Assembly (NCBI GenBank): GCA_030832235.1
Contig: JAURJO010000143.1
Coordinates: 1-26,368, forward strand
Direction: 5' to 3'
DNA: 26,368 nucleotides
Source: Verrucomicrobiota bacterium
Lineage (GTDB): Bacteria; Verrucomicrobiota; Verrucomicrobiia; Opitutales; Opitutaceae
Both the position numbers and the translations under genes were made by a program. How positions within the stretch are numbered: position 1 is the first letter of the stretch; every line of letters begins with the position of its first letter. Shown here piece after piece: positions 7,367 through 16,800 of the stretch. A model generated the notes under the pieces. That model was given only the letters and a program-made list of their open reading frames with translations, did no database searches and was not told where the DNA came from.

Positions 7367-9855
7367 TGCGTGTCCGCCGACTTTCGCTTCGTTTGCCGTC
7401 GGTCGTTCTTGTGCTGGCGCTGCTATCCGCACCCGTGCCCGGCGCGGAATCCAATCGTGACCGCGAGGAGTCGCGCCTGCTGGCGGTGCTGGCCTCCGCG
7501 GCTCCGTTGGCGGAACGCGAGTCCGCGGTTGTGCGCTTGCACCGCGTCGGCTCCGAGCGCGCGGTGCCGGAACTTGCGAAGCTGTTGTCCGACGCCGAGC
7601 TCTCGCACGCCGCGCGGCACGCGCTGGAGCCGATGCCTTTCGCCAGCGCGGGGCGTGCGTTGGCCGAGGCGCTGACGACGACCGCGGGGCCGGTGAGGCT
7701 CGGCCTCATTTCCTCCCTCGCTTCACGGCGCGAGATGACGGCGGTTCCCGCGCTCGCTCCTCTGCTGCGCGATGCGGCAGATGTTGCCGCCGCGGAGGCG
7801 GCCGCCCACGCGCTGGGAATGATGCCCGACGCCTCCGCGCTCGCCGTGCTCGAGGCGGCTTGGCCGGAGACCACCGGTTCCGTGCGGGCGGCAGTTTTAG
7901 ACGCGCTGCTAGCCCAGGCGTGGCGCCTGCTTGACGCCGGTGAATCGCGCGAGGCTGGTCGGGTGTTCCGATCGATCCACTCCGTCGAGCGGGATCCACG
8001 GGTGCGGCTGGCGGCGGATGAAGGCATGATTCGCGCCGCCGGCGCCGTCGGTCTCGCGTTGGTGCGGGCGGGTTTGACCGGAACCGTCGAGCCGGAGCGG
8101 GCAGCCGCCCTGCGGGTGATCGAGGATCTGCCGCAACCCGGTTTGGGCGCGCTCCTGCGCGAGTTGCTGCCCCAACTAAGCCCGGCTCTGCAGCGTTCCA
8201 TACTGGAAGGCTGGTTACGCCGCGCCGAACCGCCGCCGCGCGAGGTGGTGCGTTCTTTGTTGGCCAGCGCCGAGGTTGAAACCCGGCTGGCGGCGATCCG
8301 CGGGCTGGGGCAGGTCGGCGGTGCCGACGACGTGGCGGCGTTGCTCGCCTTGGCCGTGGGGACCGAGCCTGAGCGGCGCACTGCGCGGCTGGCGCTGAGG
8401 ACGCTGCGCGCCGGAGGTGTGACCGACACCTTGCGGCAGCGGGCCCGCGATGGCGAAGGCGCTGAAAGACTCGAAGCGGTGCGGGCCTTGGGTGAGCGGG
8501 CCGACCGCGCGGCCGTGAAGGACTTGCTGGCGCTGGCGGGCTCGGCGGATGACGCGTTGCGACTGGCCGCGCTGCGGTCTCTGGCCCTGGTGCTTGATCA
8601 GGCGAATGTGGCGGATCTGGTCGGGTCGGTTGCCGCCGCGCCTGACGCCATCCGGCGGGGTGAAGGGGGGCGCGCACTCGCGCTGACCCTCGGGCGACTG
8701 CAGCCGGCGAGTGGTTCGCCGGCGTTGCTCGCGTTAACCCGCGCGATCAAGGGCGCGGTACCAGAGGTGCGGGCGGCGCTCGTCACGGCAAGTGGTGGTG
8801 TGGTCGCCTCGGAGGTGCGGGAAATCCTGCGCGGAGCGCTGTCCGACGAGGCTCCGGCGGTCCGGTCGGCGGCCTTGAATGCGCTCGGCACGACGAACGA
8901 TCCGAGGCTGTTGCCGGACGCCCGTGAGCTGGCGGTGCGCGGAGGCGACGAGGCGGCGCGCGAGGCCGGCACGCGGGCCGCGGCGCGGCTCCTCGCGCGC
9001 GAGGGCTCCGGCGTTTCCCTCGAGGATCGCGTTTCTTTCTATCGGGCCGTTGCCGCTACGGGTCCGAACCTCGCGCAGCGCCGCGTCGTATTGAACGCCC
9101 TCGCTTCGGGTCGCACCCGGGAGGAACTCGATCTGGCGGTCAGGTGGCTGGATGACGAGGTCTCGGCCGGCGATGCGGCGACTGCGGTCGTGCGGCTGGC
9201 GCCGCGTGTGCCCGACGCCCGGCCGGCTCTGGCCGCCCTGCGGCGCGTGCAGGCTAAAGAGCTGACGAACGTGACCAAGGAGGAGGTGGCCTCCGCGATC
9301 GAGGGCGTGGAAGCGCGCGCCGAACACGCGACCTCCTGGCTGCTGCGTCCGACGATTGAATTGAACGATCGCGAGGTGAAGGAGCTCCTCGATGTCGTTT
9401 TCGATTCCGAAGGGCCGGCGGCCGCCTTCACCGACGCGACCTCTCGCGCCCGTTTCGGGACGTGGGAGCTGATGCGGGTCGCGGCTGACGCGCGCAATCC
9501 CCGGCAGATGCGCGGTGGGAGCCCCGGTATCTCCGGGGTGGCCTACGCGCACACGTGGATTTGGTCGGTGGAGCCGCGGCGGGTTAAGATCGACCTCCAG
9601 CACGACGTGGCGCTGAAGCTTTGGGTGGGCGACACGGAGGTGGTGCGGCTGGCGGATCCGGTGGAGAGCGGCGGCAAGGGCACGGCCTCCGCCGAGACTG
9701 AACTCGCGGCCGGCTGGAATCTTTTCCGCGTGAAACTCGCGCAGGCCGCGCGGCCTTGGTGGTTTTCCCTGCGCGTGCGCGCGACAGGCGGTGCAGAGAC
9801 CGCTTTCATCGCCGACGCGCAACCGGCGGATCTGCGGGCTGCTCCTCAGCTGTAG
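7366..9855 (+). CDS. Large secreted HEAT-repeat protein
   Basis: The product is 829 residues. A signal peptide covers about 1-27 (twin positive residues, then LPSVVLVLALLSAPVPGA). Residues about 30-660 are tandem alpha-helical HEAT/PBS-lyase-like repeats, recognisable by recurring patterns such as AVPELAKLLSD, ETRLAAIRGLGQVGGADDVAALLALA and APAVRSAALNALGT. The last 150 residues or so are different, a beta-rich module (HTWIWSVEPRRVKIDLQHDVALKLWV region, then AAGWNLFRVKLAQAARPWWFSLRV) resembling the substrate- or wall-binding end modules of PVC sugar-degradation proteins. No catalytic motif or heme site is visible, so a scaffold or binding role is likely. Its start overlaps the Gfo/Idh stop by one base, which argues for joint production and perhaps physical partnership. 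Its 3' end overlaps the convergent next gene by 10 bases. Confidence 0.85.
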   Translation: MRVRRLSLRLPSVVLVLALLSAPVPGAESNRDREESRLLAVLASAAPLAERESAVVRLHRVGSERAVPELAKLLSDAELSHAARHALEPMPFASAGRALAEALTTTAGPVRLGLISSLASRREMTAVPALAPLLRDAADVAAAEAAAHALGMMPDASALAVLEAAWPETTGSVRAAVLDALLAQAWRLLDAGESREAGRVFRSIHSVERDPRVRLAADEGMIRAAGAVGLALVRAGLTGTVEPERAAALRVIEDLPQPGLGALLRELLPQLSPALQRSILEGWLRRAEPPPREVVRSLLASAEVETRLAAIRGLGQVGGADDVAALLALAVGTEPERRTARLALRTLRAGGVTDTLRQRARDGEGAERLEAVRALGERADRAAVKDLLALAGSADDALRLAALRSLALVLDQANVADLVGSVAAAPDAIRRGEGGRALALTLGRLQPASGSPALLALTRAIKGAVPEVRAALVTASGGVVASEVREILRGALSDEAPAVRSAALNALGTTNDPRLLPDARELAVRGGDEAAREAGTRAAARLLAREGSGVSLEDRVSFYRAVAATGPNLAQRRVVLNALASGRTREELDLAVRWLDDEVSAGDAATAVVRLAPRVPDARPALAALRRVQAKELTNVTKEEVASAIEGVEARAEHATSWLLRPTIELNDREVKELLDVVFDSEGPAAAFTDATSRARFGTWELMRVAADARNPRQMRGGSPGISGVAYAHTWIWSVEPRRVKIDLQHDVALKLWVGDTEVVRLADPVESGGKGTASAETELAAGWNLFRVKLAQAARPWWFSLRVRATGGAETAFIADAQPADLRAAPQL

Positions 9856-11036
9856 CCGCGGGCGACCGGCCAGACCGCCTCCACGCGGTCCCCGCGGAGG
9901 GCGTGAATGTGGTCGTGCAAATTCACGGTGGGATCGCAGTGCGGCACGATGAACTCCAGCCGTTCGCCGAGGCGCGGTTCGCGTGACGCGTTCGTGAGGT
10001 CGAGGATGCCGTGCTCGTCGCCTCCCCAGCTGAAGGTGGCGCCGCCCAGACCCTTGGGCTCCGGGCCGAACTTCTTGTCGGTCGCGAAGGCCTTGAGGCC
10101 GGCGTCGAGGGTGGCGCGGTTGCGCTCGGGGCGGCTGATGACGGTGGCGATCACCGCGAGCGACGGCGCGAAGTCCTCGTAAACGGGGCCGCTCTTTCCG
10201 CCGATGCGGCGGTAGTCGACGTCCATGAAGACGTACGATCCGGCCTGCAACTCGGTCATCGCCCCGAACGCCGGATCGATGTTGTACGTGCCGGTGCTGC
10301 CGCCCGAGAGAATTTCCATCGGCAATCCCTCTCGGCTAAGTTCTCGGAAAGTGGCGATCGCCGGCGCCATCGCCTTCTCGGAGTGCGCGCGCCTCTGCTC
10401 GAAGCCGGTGACGTGGGCCGATGAGCCGGAGTAGCAGTGGATGCCCCTCAGACGCAGACCCGGGAGCCCGGTGATCCGGCGTGCGAGATCGGAGGCTTTC
10501 TCTCCCGGCGCGATCCCGGTGCGCCGGCTGCCCGGGTCGACGTCGATGAGCACGTTGAGGGTGATGCCCGCCGCGCGGGCGGCCGCGGAGAGTTCCGCGG
10601 CGTGCCCCGGATCATCGACCACCGACAGGGTGTCGGGTCGAAGTCGCGTGAGCGCGACCAGCCGGCGGATCTTCAAAGCGCCCACCATCTCCGAGGTTAT
10701 CAGCAAACCGCCGACTCCCCCCTCGGCCATCGCCTCGGCCTCGCGCAACGTGGCGACACAGACCCCGAGGGCGCCGGCGGAAACCTGAAGGCGCGCGATC
10801 GCGGCGCATTTGTGGGTCTTGGCGTGCGGACGCAACGCGATGCCGGCGGACTTCGTATGGGCCGCGAGGCGGGCGATGTTTCCCTCGAGTTGGTCGAGAT
10901 CGACGACCAGCGCGGGCGTCGGTAACTCGTCCTTGGTTCGTCCGACGAGGCTGGAGGCGGCGGACCGGCGACCGGTGGCGGAGAGAAGCGCGGCGGCGGC
11001 GCCCGCGCGCAGCAGGGAACGGCGGGTTAGGTTCAT
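9846..11036 (-). CDS. Tat-exported D-threonine aldolase / D-serine dehydratase-like protein (alanine-racemase fold)
   Basis: Family members are PLP- and divalent-metal-dependent enzymes that cleave D-threonine or related D-3-hydroxy amino acids, or dehydrate D-serine. The 396-residue product begins with a twin-arginine signal (TRRSLLRAGAAAALLSA, residues 4-20). The barrel follows: DELPTPALVVDLDQLEGN at 36-53, PLP lysine K73 in RPHAKTHK, IDVDPGSRRTGI, GIHCYSGSSAH and LSGGSTGT (phosphate binding). The C-terminal domain ends VPHCDPTVNLHDHIHALRGD; H366 and D368 fit the family's metal-ligand pair. Export is odd, because family members are usually cytoplasmic. The gene is convergent with the HEAT gene (10-base overlap) and divergent from the ferredoxin-NADP reductase gene. 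The substrate is not determined; a role on D-amino acids or cell-wall material in the periplasm is only a guess. Confidence 0.87.
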   Translation of the reverse strand: MNLTRRSLLRAGAAAALLSATGRRSAASSLVGRTKDELPTPALVVDLDQLEGNIARLAAHTKSAGIALRPHAKTHKCAAIARLQVSAGALGVCVATLREAEAMAEGGVGGLLITSEMVGALKIRRLVALTRLRPDTLSVVDDPGHAAELSAAARAAGITLNVLIDVDPGSRRTGIAPGEKASDLARRITGLPGLRLRGIHCYSGSSAHVTGFEQRRAHSEKAMAPAIATFRELSREGLPMEILSGGSTGTYNIDPAFGAMTELQAGSYVFMDVDYRRIGGKSGPVYEDFAPSLAVIATVISRPERNRATLDAGLKAFATDKKFGPEPKGLGGATFSWGGDEHGILDLTNASREPRLGERLEFIVPHCDPTVNLHDHIHALRGDRVEAVWPVARGYS

Positions 11037-11150
11037 GGGGCGGGTGTGCGGGAAGTGCCATCCCGACGGCGGTGCTGCAAGCGGCGTCGTCTGCTGATCC
11101 GGCGTTGCACCTGGTCCGGGAGGTTGCGCAGCATGGCGGCGTTCCCTCGC

Positions 11151-11969
11151 ATGAGTACCCCTCCGGCCAGCCCCTACAATGCCACCGTCGTCGGTCGCGA
11201 AGTCATCAATCCGCAGCTCATGATCCTGCGCGTACGGTCCGATGCGGGGGAGTTCAACTTCACGCCGGGCCAGTTTGGTGTGCTGGGATTGCAGGGGAAG
11301 GAGCCGCGCGTGCCGGAGGCCGATCCCGACGCGAAACCGGCTGAGCCGGAGAAGCTCATCCGTCGTGCTTACAGCATCTCATCGACGAACCTCGAGAAAG
11401 CCTACGTCGAATTCTATCTCACACTCGTCACGTCCGGTGAACTCACTCCGCGGCTCTTCGCGCTCAAGCACGGCGCGCGGATCTTCCTCGGGCCGAAGGC
11501 GAGCGGGCTCTTCACGCTCGACCGTGTCGCGCCGGGAAAATCCGTGGTGCTGGTCGCGACGGGCACGGGCCTCGCGCCCTACATCTCGATGCTGCGCACG
11601 ATGCTGATCAGTGACGCTACTCGGAAGTTCGTCGTGCTCCACGGTTCGCGCTACAGCTGGGATCTCGGTTACCGCGGAGAGCTTGAGAGTCTCGCGCGCA
11701 TCCGGCCTAACTTCACCTACATCCCCTCGATCACGCGGGCCGAGCAGGACCCGCATTTCAGCGGGCAGGTCGGACGCCTCCCGAAGCTGATCGAGGACGG
11801 CGCGATCGAGCGGCTCTCCGGCGTGAAGCTGGATCCGGCCGAGTGCGACGTGTTCCTCTGCGGCAATCCCGATATGATTTCCGCGGTGAAGACCTTCCTC
11901 GCGGCGCGCGGGTTCACGCCGGACCACGGCAAGCAGTCGGGAACGGTGCACGTCGAGGAATACTGGTAA
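11151..11969 (+). CDS. Ferredoxin-NADP(+) reductase (FAD)
   Basis: This enzyme moves electrons between NADPH and ferredoxin or flavodoxin in the cytoplasm. From ATG 11151 the product is 272 residues, similar to bacterial subclass I enzymes (about 258). Motifs: FTPGQFGVLGL, the FAD-binding RRAYSISS at 71-78, the FLGPKASGLFTLD loop, the NADP-binding VATGTGLAPYISMLR at about 136-149, VFLCGNPDMI and a short aromatic C-terminus VEEYW that would stack on the flavin. A start at ATG 11133 adds six residues and has GGGAGG nine bases upstream. I list 11151 because the fold begins just after it, but 11133 is nearly as likely. An insertion of about 20 residues (EPRVPEADPDAKPAEPEK) lies before the FAD motif. 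Polyphosphate glucokinase follows after 65 bases; a shared transcript is possible, but the functional link is unclear. Confidence 0.92.
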   Translation: MSTPPASPYNATVVGREVINPQLMILRVRSDAGEFNFTPGQFGVLGLQGKEPRVPEADPDAKPAEPEKLIRRAYSISSTNLEKAYVEFYLTLVTSGELTPRLFALKHGARIFLGPKASGLFTLDRVAPGKSVVLVATGTGLAPYISMLRTMLISDATRKFVVLHGSRYSWDLGYRGELESLARIRPNFTYIPSITRAEQDPHFSGQVGRLPKLIEDGAIERLSGVKLDPAECDVFLCGNPDMISAVKTFLAARGFTPDHGKQSGTVHVEEYW

Positions 11970-12034
11970 GACGGCGCGGCGGGTTTCGCGGTTTGACGCG
12001 GCGCGCGGCGATCCTTTGCGTCGCGCGCTTCCCC

Positions 12035-12772
12035 ATGAAAGCCCTCGGCATTGATATCGGCGGGTCCGCCATGAAAGGCGCGCCCGTGGACACCCGCACC
12101 GGACGCCTCCTTTCGCCTCCGCACCGCATTCCCATTCATCGCAGCATGTCGCCCAAGGAGGGTGCCAAGGTTGTGGCCGCGTTCGCGGAACATTTCTCGT
12201 GGAGCGGTCCCATCGGGATCGGCTTCCCCGGCGCGATCGAGGGAGGGCACATCCGCACGTCGGCCAACCTTCATCCCGGATTCGTCGACGCCGATGGCTC
12301 GCGGCTGTTCGGAAAGGCGAGCGGCTGCCCGGTGGCGCTGATCAACGACGCCGCGGCCGCCGGGCGTGCCGAGATGAAGTTCGGAGCCGGACGGGGCTTC
12401 AACGGCAAGACGCTGCTCCTCACGCTCGGCACGGGCGTGGGCACCTGTCTCGCGCAGGACGGGGTTGTGATCCCGCTCGAGCTCGGTCACTTCCCGTGGA
12501 AAAACGGCGAAGGTGCGGAAAAGTATGTCGCGAGCAGTGTGAAGGACCGCGAGGGCCTCTCCTGGAAAGTGTGGGGCGGCCGCCTCAACGCTTACGTCCT
12601 CGAACTTGAGCGGCTACTCTGGCCGGAGCGCATCATCATGGGCGGCGGCGTGAGCACCGAGCACGCGCGGTTCTTCCGTTTCATCCGTTGCCGCGCGCGG
12701 TTGATGCCGGCGCGTTTCCGCAACGAGGCCGGGATCGTTGGCGCCGCGCTCCGCGGCGTGCAGGCGGGCTGA
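12035..12772 (+). CDS. ppgK: Polyphosphate glucokinase (ROK family)
   Basis: PpgK phosphorylates glucose to glucose 6-phosphate using inorganic polyphosphate (often also ATP). ATG 12035 gives 245 residues, the usual size. Visible: the phosphate-1 motif ALGIDIGGSAMKGAPVDT from residue 3, the sugar-site GIGFPGAIEGG, the catalytic aspartate D105 in LINDAAAAGRAEMKFGAG, the phosphate-2 loop LLTLGTGVGTCLAQDG, LELGHFPWKNGEGAEKY and IIMGGGVS. 'KGAPVD' and the pattern after the second phosphate loop are PpgK-like rather than those of a general ROK glucokinase or repressor; no N-terminal DNA-binding domain is present. A longer frame back to 11843 lies inside the preceding gene and is rejected. The FAD oxidoreductase starts 22 bases downstream, suggesting one transcript. 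Confidence 0.88.
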   Translation: MKALGIDIGGSAMKGAPVDTRTGRLLSPPHRIPIHRSMSPKEGAKVVAAFAEHFSWSGPIGIGFPGAIEGGHIRTSANLHPGFVDADGSRLFGKASGCPVALINDAAAAGRAEMKFGAGRGFNGKTLLLTLGTGVGTCLAQDGVVIPLELGHFPWKNGEGAEKYVASSVKDREGLSWKVWGGRLNAYVLELERLLWPERIIMGGGVSTEHARFFRFIRCRARLMPARFRNEAGIVGAALRGVQAG

Positions 12773-12794
12773 GCGGTCCTCGCGCGTTCCGCCG

Positions 12795-13805
12795 ATGCGC
12801 CCCGAGATCCTGATCGCGGGTCAGGGGGTGGCGGGGACCCTGCTGGCCTGGGAACTCGAGCAGGCGGGAATTCCCTTTCTCATCCGGGATCCCGGCCATG
12901 AGTGCGCGGCCACTGCGGCGGCCGCGGGAATCGTCAATCCCGTCACGGGTCGGCGATTGGTGAAGACATGGCGGTTCGATGTGTTGCGTCCGCTGGCGGC
13001 GGAGGTGTGGCGCGATTTAGGCGACGCGCTGGAAGTGCGTCTGTGGCGGGAGATGCGGGTGCGGCGCGAATTTGCCGATGACGAGGAGCGGGGCGCGTGG
13101 GAACGGAAGGCGGCTACCGGTGAGCTTTCGCCTTACGCCGGCGCGCCGTTCGACGACGGGTTTTGGATCGTCGGCGCGGCGCGGGTTGATCTCGCCGCCG
13201 CCCTGGCTGCCGCGCGCCGCCGTTGGCGGATGCAGGGACGGCTCCGGGAGGACGCCGTCGCGGATCTCAACGCCGCATCGCAACAGTATCGGTTTGTCAT
13301 CGACTGCACGGGCGCCGCTGGTCTTTCGCGCGCTGCATTCGACTTTGTGCCGTGGGAGTTTTCGAAGGGCGACACAATCGAGATCAGCGTCGAGGGCCTC
13401 GATCCGGATGTGATCCTCAACCGGCGGCTGTGGGTGGCCCCGGCCGGCGAGGGTGTTGCGCTGGCCGGCGCGACCAACGAGCCGGGCGTGACGGACCCGC
13501 GTCCCGATCCCGCGGCGCGGGAGCGGCTCGTAGAGGGTGCGCGGCGGATGCTGGGAACGCGTGACTTCACGATCCGCGTCCACCGTTCCGGTGTGCGCGT
13601 GACCTTGCCGGATCGGCGTCCCGTTGCGGGTCTGCATCGCGAGCGTCCCCGAGTCGGGATCCTGGGCGGACTCGGCGCGCGGGGCGCGCTGTGGGCGCCG
13701 TGGCTGGCGCGGCAATGGCGCGAGCATCTTGTGGCCGGCCGTACCTTTGAACCGGCGGTTGACGTCGCGCGGTACGCGACGGCGAATCCGCCCGGGTCGT
13801 GTTGA
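12795..13805 (+). CDS. FAD-dependent oxidoreductase of the D-amino-acid/glycine oxidase type
   Basis: The 336-residue product starts with a dinucleotide-binding fold: EILIAGQGVAGTLLAWELEQAG with GxGxxG at residues 9-14. AGIVNPVTGRRLVKTW, near residue 45, resembles the C-terminal FAD domain of MnmC and other DAO-family (PF01266) enzymes. A second FAD contact is expected at FVIDCTGAAGLS and again at VGILGGLGARGALWAPWLA near the end. Such enzymes oxidise C-N bonds of amino acids or modified bases. The substrate cannot be told here, and the methyltransferase half of MnmC is absent. ATG 12795 puts the GxGxxG motif at the usual distance; a longer frame from 12738 overlaps ppgK. It probably shares a transcript with ppgK. 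It ends 4 bases before the convergent PVC cytochrome gene. Confidence 0.8.
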   Translation: MRPEILIAGQGVAGTLLAWELEQAGIPFLIRDPGHECAATAAAAGIVNPVTGRRLVKTWRFDVLRPLAAEVWRDLGDALEVRLWREMRVRREFADDEERGAWERKAATGELSPYAGAPFDDGFWIVGAARVDLAAALAAARRRWRMQGRLREDAVADLNAASQQYRFVIDCTGAAGLSRAAFDFVPWEFSKGDTIEISVEGLDPDVILNRRLWVAPAGEGVALAGATNEPGVTDPRPDPAARERLVEGARRMLGTRDFTIRVHRSGVRVTLPDRRPVAGLHRERPRVGILGGLGARGALWAPWLARQWREHLVAGRTFEPAVDVARYATANPPGSC

Positions 13806-13809
13806 TGGC

Positions 13810-16800
13810 TCAACGCGAGATCGGCTGCGATATGCGCAGGTAGGCGAAGAAGTCGCGGAGTTCCTGGTCGCCGAGGTCGTCGAGCAGGCCGGCCGGCATG
13901 AGACTGCGACCCATCGGCTGGATCTCGCTGATTTCGCCGGCCCGGAGTGTGATGTTTTCCCCGCCAAGACCCCTCAGCACGGTTACCTGGTTGTCGCGAT
14001 CGACCACGAAGCCTCCGAGCGATCGGCCGTCGGTGGTCTCGACGAGCTGATACTGGTAGCCTTCGCGGATCTCGGCGTCGGGGTTCACGATGCTCAACAG
14101 CATCGTACCGAGGTTGTCGCGCTGGTAAGAGGTGAGGTCGGGTCCGACGTTGCCGCCCTTGAAGAAGAGTTTGTGACAGCTGGCGCAGCGCGCGGTGAAA
14201 GTTGCCTCTCCCGCGTAAGGGTTGCCGGGGGCGGCTTTGAGCGCGGCGGTGATTGTTTCGATGCGGGTTTGGAAATTCGCGGCGTTGGTCGGGGGCGGCA
14301 GCAGGCTTCCGGCGCGGGTGGCGATGACTTTGTCACGGCTCAAGCGCAGCCGGTCGGCGGCGTCGGCTGGAATCGCGGCGGGGGCCAGGTAACCGCGTTC
14401 CAGCGCATCGAGGAGCGCTCGGCTCCACGCGGGCCGGCTGGCGAGCGCGCTGATCGCCGTCTCACGCACGGACCCTTTCATCGCCGGTAGGACCGCCGCG
14501 ATTTTTGCCCCGAGGTCGTCATCGTTAAACGCAGTAAGGGCTGAAAGGGCCGCAGCGCGCAGGGCATCGGTTCGACCCTGTGTCGCGACGGTCAGCAACG
14601 CGGGAGCCGCGGATGCCGAGCGAGTCTCCCCCAGCGCGCGAGTGAATCGCAGTTGTTCCTCTGGGCGGGTTTTCGGGTTGGTGAGGAGCGCTATCGCCTC
14701 GGAGATCGCGGTGGCCTCGCCTTGGCGCAGCCGCAGCGCGAGCGGAACCTGTCCCTGGCCGCGCAGGCGCGTGACGAGTTCCTCTGGCAGATCGTTCATC
14801 GCGCGGCCGCGGTAGGCTTCCTCCAGACCCGCGAGTAGGGGGGCCGCATGGCTGGGTGAAGGCGCTTGGGCGAAAAGACGGCTGAGCAGTTTGAGCTCCG
14901 AACGGCGACCATCGACTGCGAGCCGGCGGGCGATCCGCGGCAACACGTGCTCGTGCGCCATGGGTTCGTCCCAAAGCCCTGGATTGAGGAAAAGCCCCAA
15001 GGTCTGCTCTGCCGACGCGGGAAGGTGGGCTTCGAATACCCACCAGACCAACAGTGGGATGAATGGATCCTGAGCCATCTCACGGCGGGTGAGCAGGGTG
15101 GCGGCGAGCGGCAGGGCTTGGTCGGAGTCGAGACGGCGGGCGGTGCTGGCGAATTGCGCGAGTGTTTCGGCATCGGGCTCGGCGGCCGCCTGTGCGAGCA
15201 GGGCCTTGAAAACGGGGACAGGCAACAGTGCCCGTACGGCGGCGGAGTGTCTGCCTGTCCCCAGATTGCGGTGGTGTCCCCATTCGTCACCTAGCAGACG
15301 GGCGGTCCAGGCGCGGACGGTGGCGTGGGCGTGTTTCAGGCCGGAGAGGGCATCGCCTTCCGAAAGCCCGGTGGATTGGTGCAGCGCCCACAGGGCGTGA
15401 AGGGCTCCGAGCCCATAGTCTGTCCCCAGCAGCGCTCTCAGGAGCGGAGTGGCGGTTGGGTCGCGACGTTCACCTAGAAGGCGGACGGCGGTGTGGCGGT
15501 GCCATTTGTTCGGATGGGACAGAAGGCCAACGAGTTCCGCGGTATTTTTGGCGGCAAGGTTTACGTCTCGCTCCAGAGGGGCGTCCGCCGCCCGGAGCCG
15601 GTAGATGCGGCCGGTGGATGGATCGATCTGACTTTGGTAATGTTGTCCGTGAGCAACGTAAAAGTCGTACATATCGGCGATGACGAGCGAGCCGTCGGGT
15701 GCGTTGGTGATGTAGACCGGTCGGAAAGCGGGATCGGTGCTGGTGAGCGCGGGGCCCCGGTCGGCGGTCGTGAAGGTGGCGCCGCGCGGCAGGCGTTCCG
15801 CGGTGATCACGGTGTTGTGCAGCGGATCGAGCGCGAAGAGGCGGCCGGCCCACGGTGCAGGCAGGGCAGTGCCCTCGGCGAAAGCGCCGAAGTGGGTGAA
15901 GCGCACGACGGGGTCCTTGGTTGCCATCATGGGCAGATCGCCAAAGGCGTAGAGGTTGCGAGGCGGGCCGAATTTCCCGGGGTCGACGCCTTGCATCAGG
16001 TAGAAGCCGCCTTGGACGAAGTGCCAGCCTCGGGTGCTCCCGCCGTTGTGGCCGGAGTAGAGGCGTCCCTGAGCGTCAAACTCGAGGCCGAAGGTGTTAC
16101 CTCCACCCTCCGCGAAAATCTCGTAAGCGCGAGTCCGCGGGTGGTAGCGCCAGATCATGCATCCCTCGAAATGAATCCCCGGTGCTTCGGCGGGATCGGG
16201 GCCGGGACGCGTCACGCGGCTGGAGGTCGTGCTACCTTGCGCTCCGTAGAGCCAGCCGTCGGGTCCCCACACGAGTCCGTTCGCAATCGAGTGGGAATCC
16301 TCGAGGCCGAAGCCGGTGAGGCGGGTTTCGGGCGGACCGTCGGGGATATCGTCACCGTCGGCGTCGGGGTAAAACAGGAGGTGCGGGGTGTGCATGACCC
16401 AGACGCCGCCATGGCCTCGCAGGGCGGCGTTGGCCATGTTGAGTCCGTCGGCGAACACCTTGTGACGATCGAAGTTGCCGTCGTTGCGCGAGGATTCGTG
16501 GATCGAGATGACGTCGGCTCCGCGGTCATGATGCGGCGGCGCGGGCGGAATCCTATCGTAGTGGGAGCGGTAGTACTTATCGCGGCTCACCATGGTTACG
16601 CCGGCGGGATAAGGGTATTGGCGGGAGTGCGTGACCCAGAGCCGGCCCCGTTCGTCGAAGCTTAAGTGGAAAGGCTGGGCGACCTGCGGTTCGTGGATGA
16701 TCAATTCCGCGCGGAGACCGGGGGCGGCGGCGAGGCGGGCGGAGGATTCATCCGGGGACAGCCTTGCACCCGGAACCTGCGCGGCGCGAGCGAGGACGCG

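Noticed and set aside
9781..9790. GCGACAGGC as a further member of the RAYT-linked motif
   Set aside because: It breaks the GGG core and lies far from the cluster, so chance is enough to explain it.
7332..9822. Three long minus-strand frames antisense to the HEAT-repeat gene
   Set aside because: They are rich in Arg, Ser, Ala and Pro with no domain, as expected for the complement of GC-rich HEAT coding sequence; the plus strand has a signal peptide and repeat pattern.
15493..16665. 390-residue plus-strand frame opposite the PVC cytochrome
   Set aside because: No recognisable motif, and it is fully overlapped by the well-supported propeller domain on the minus strand.
16754..16763. GGGGACAGCC as a motif copy inside the cytochrome gene
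   Set aside because: One base off in the conserved AGGC end and without a paired arm; not counted.
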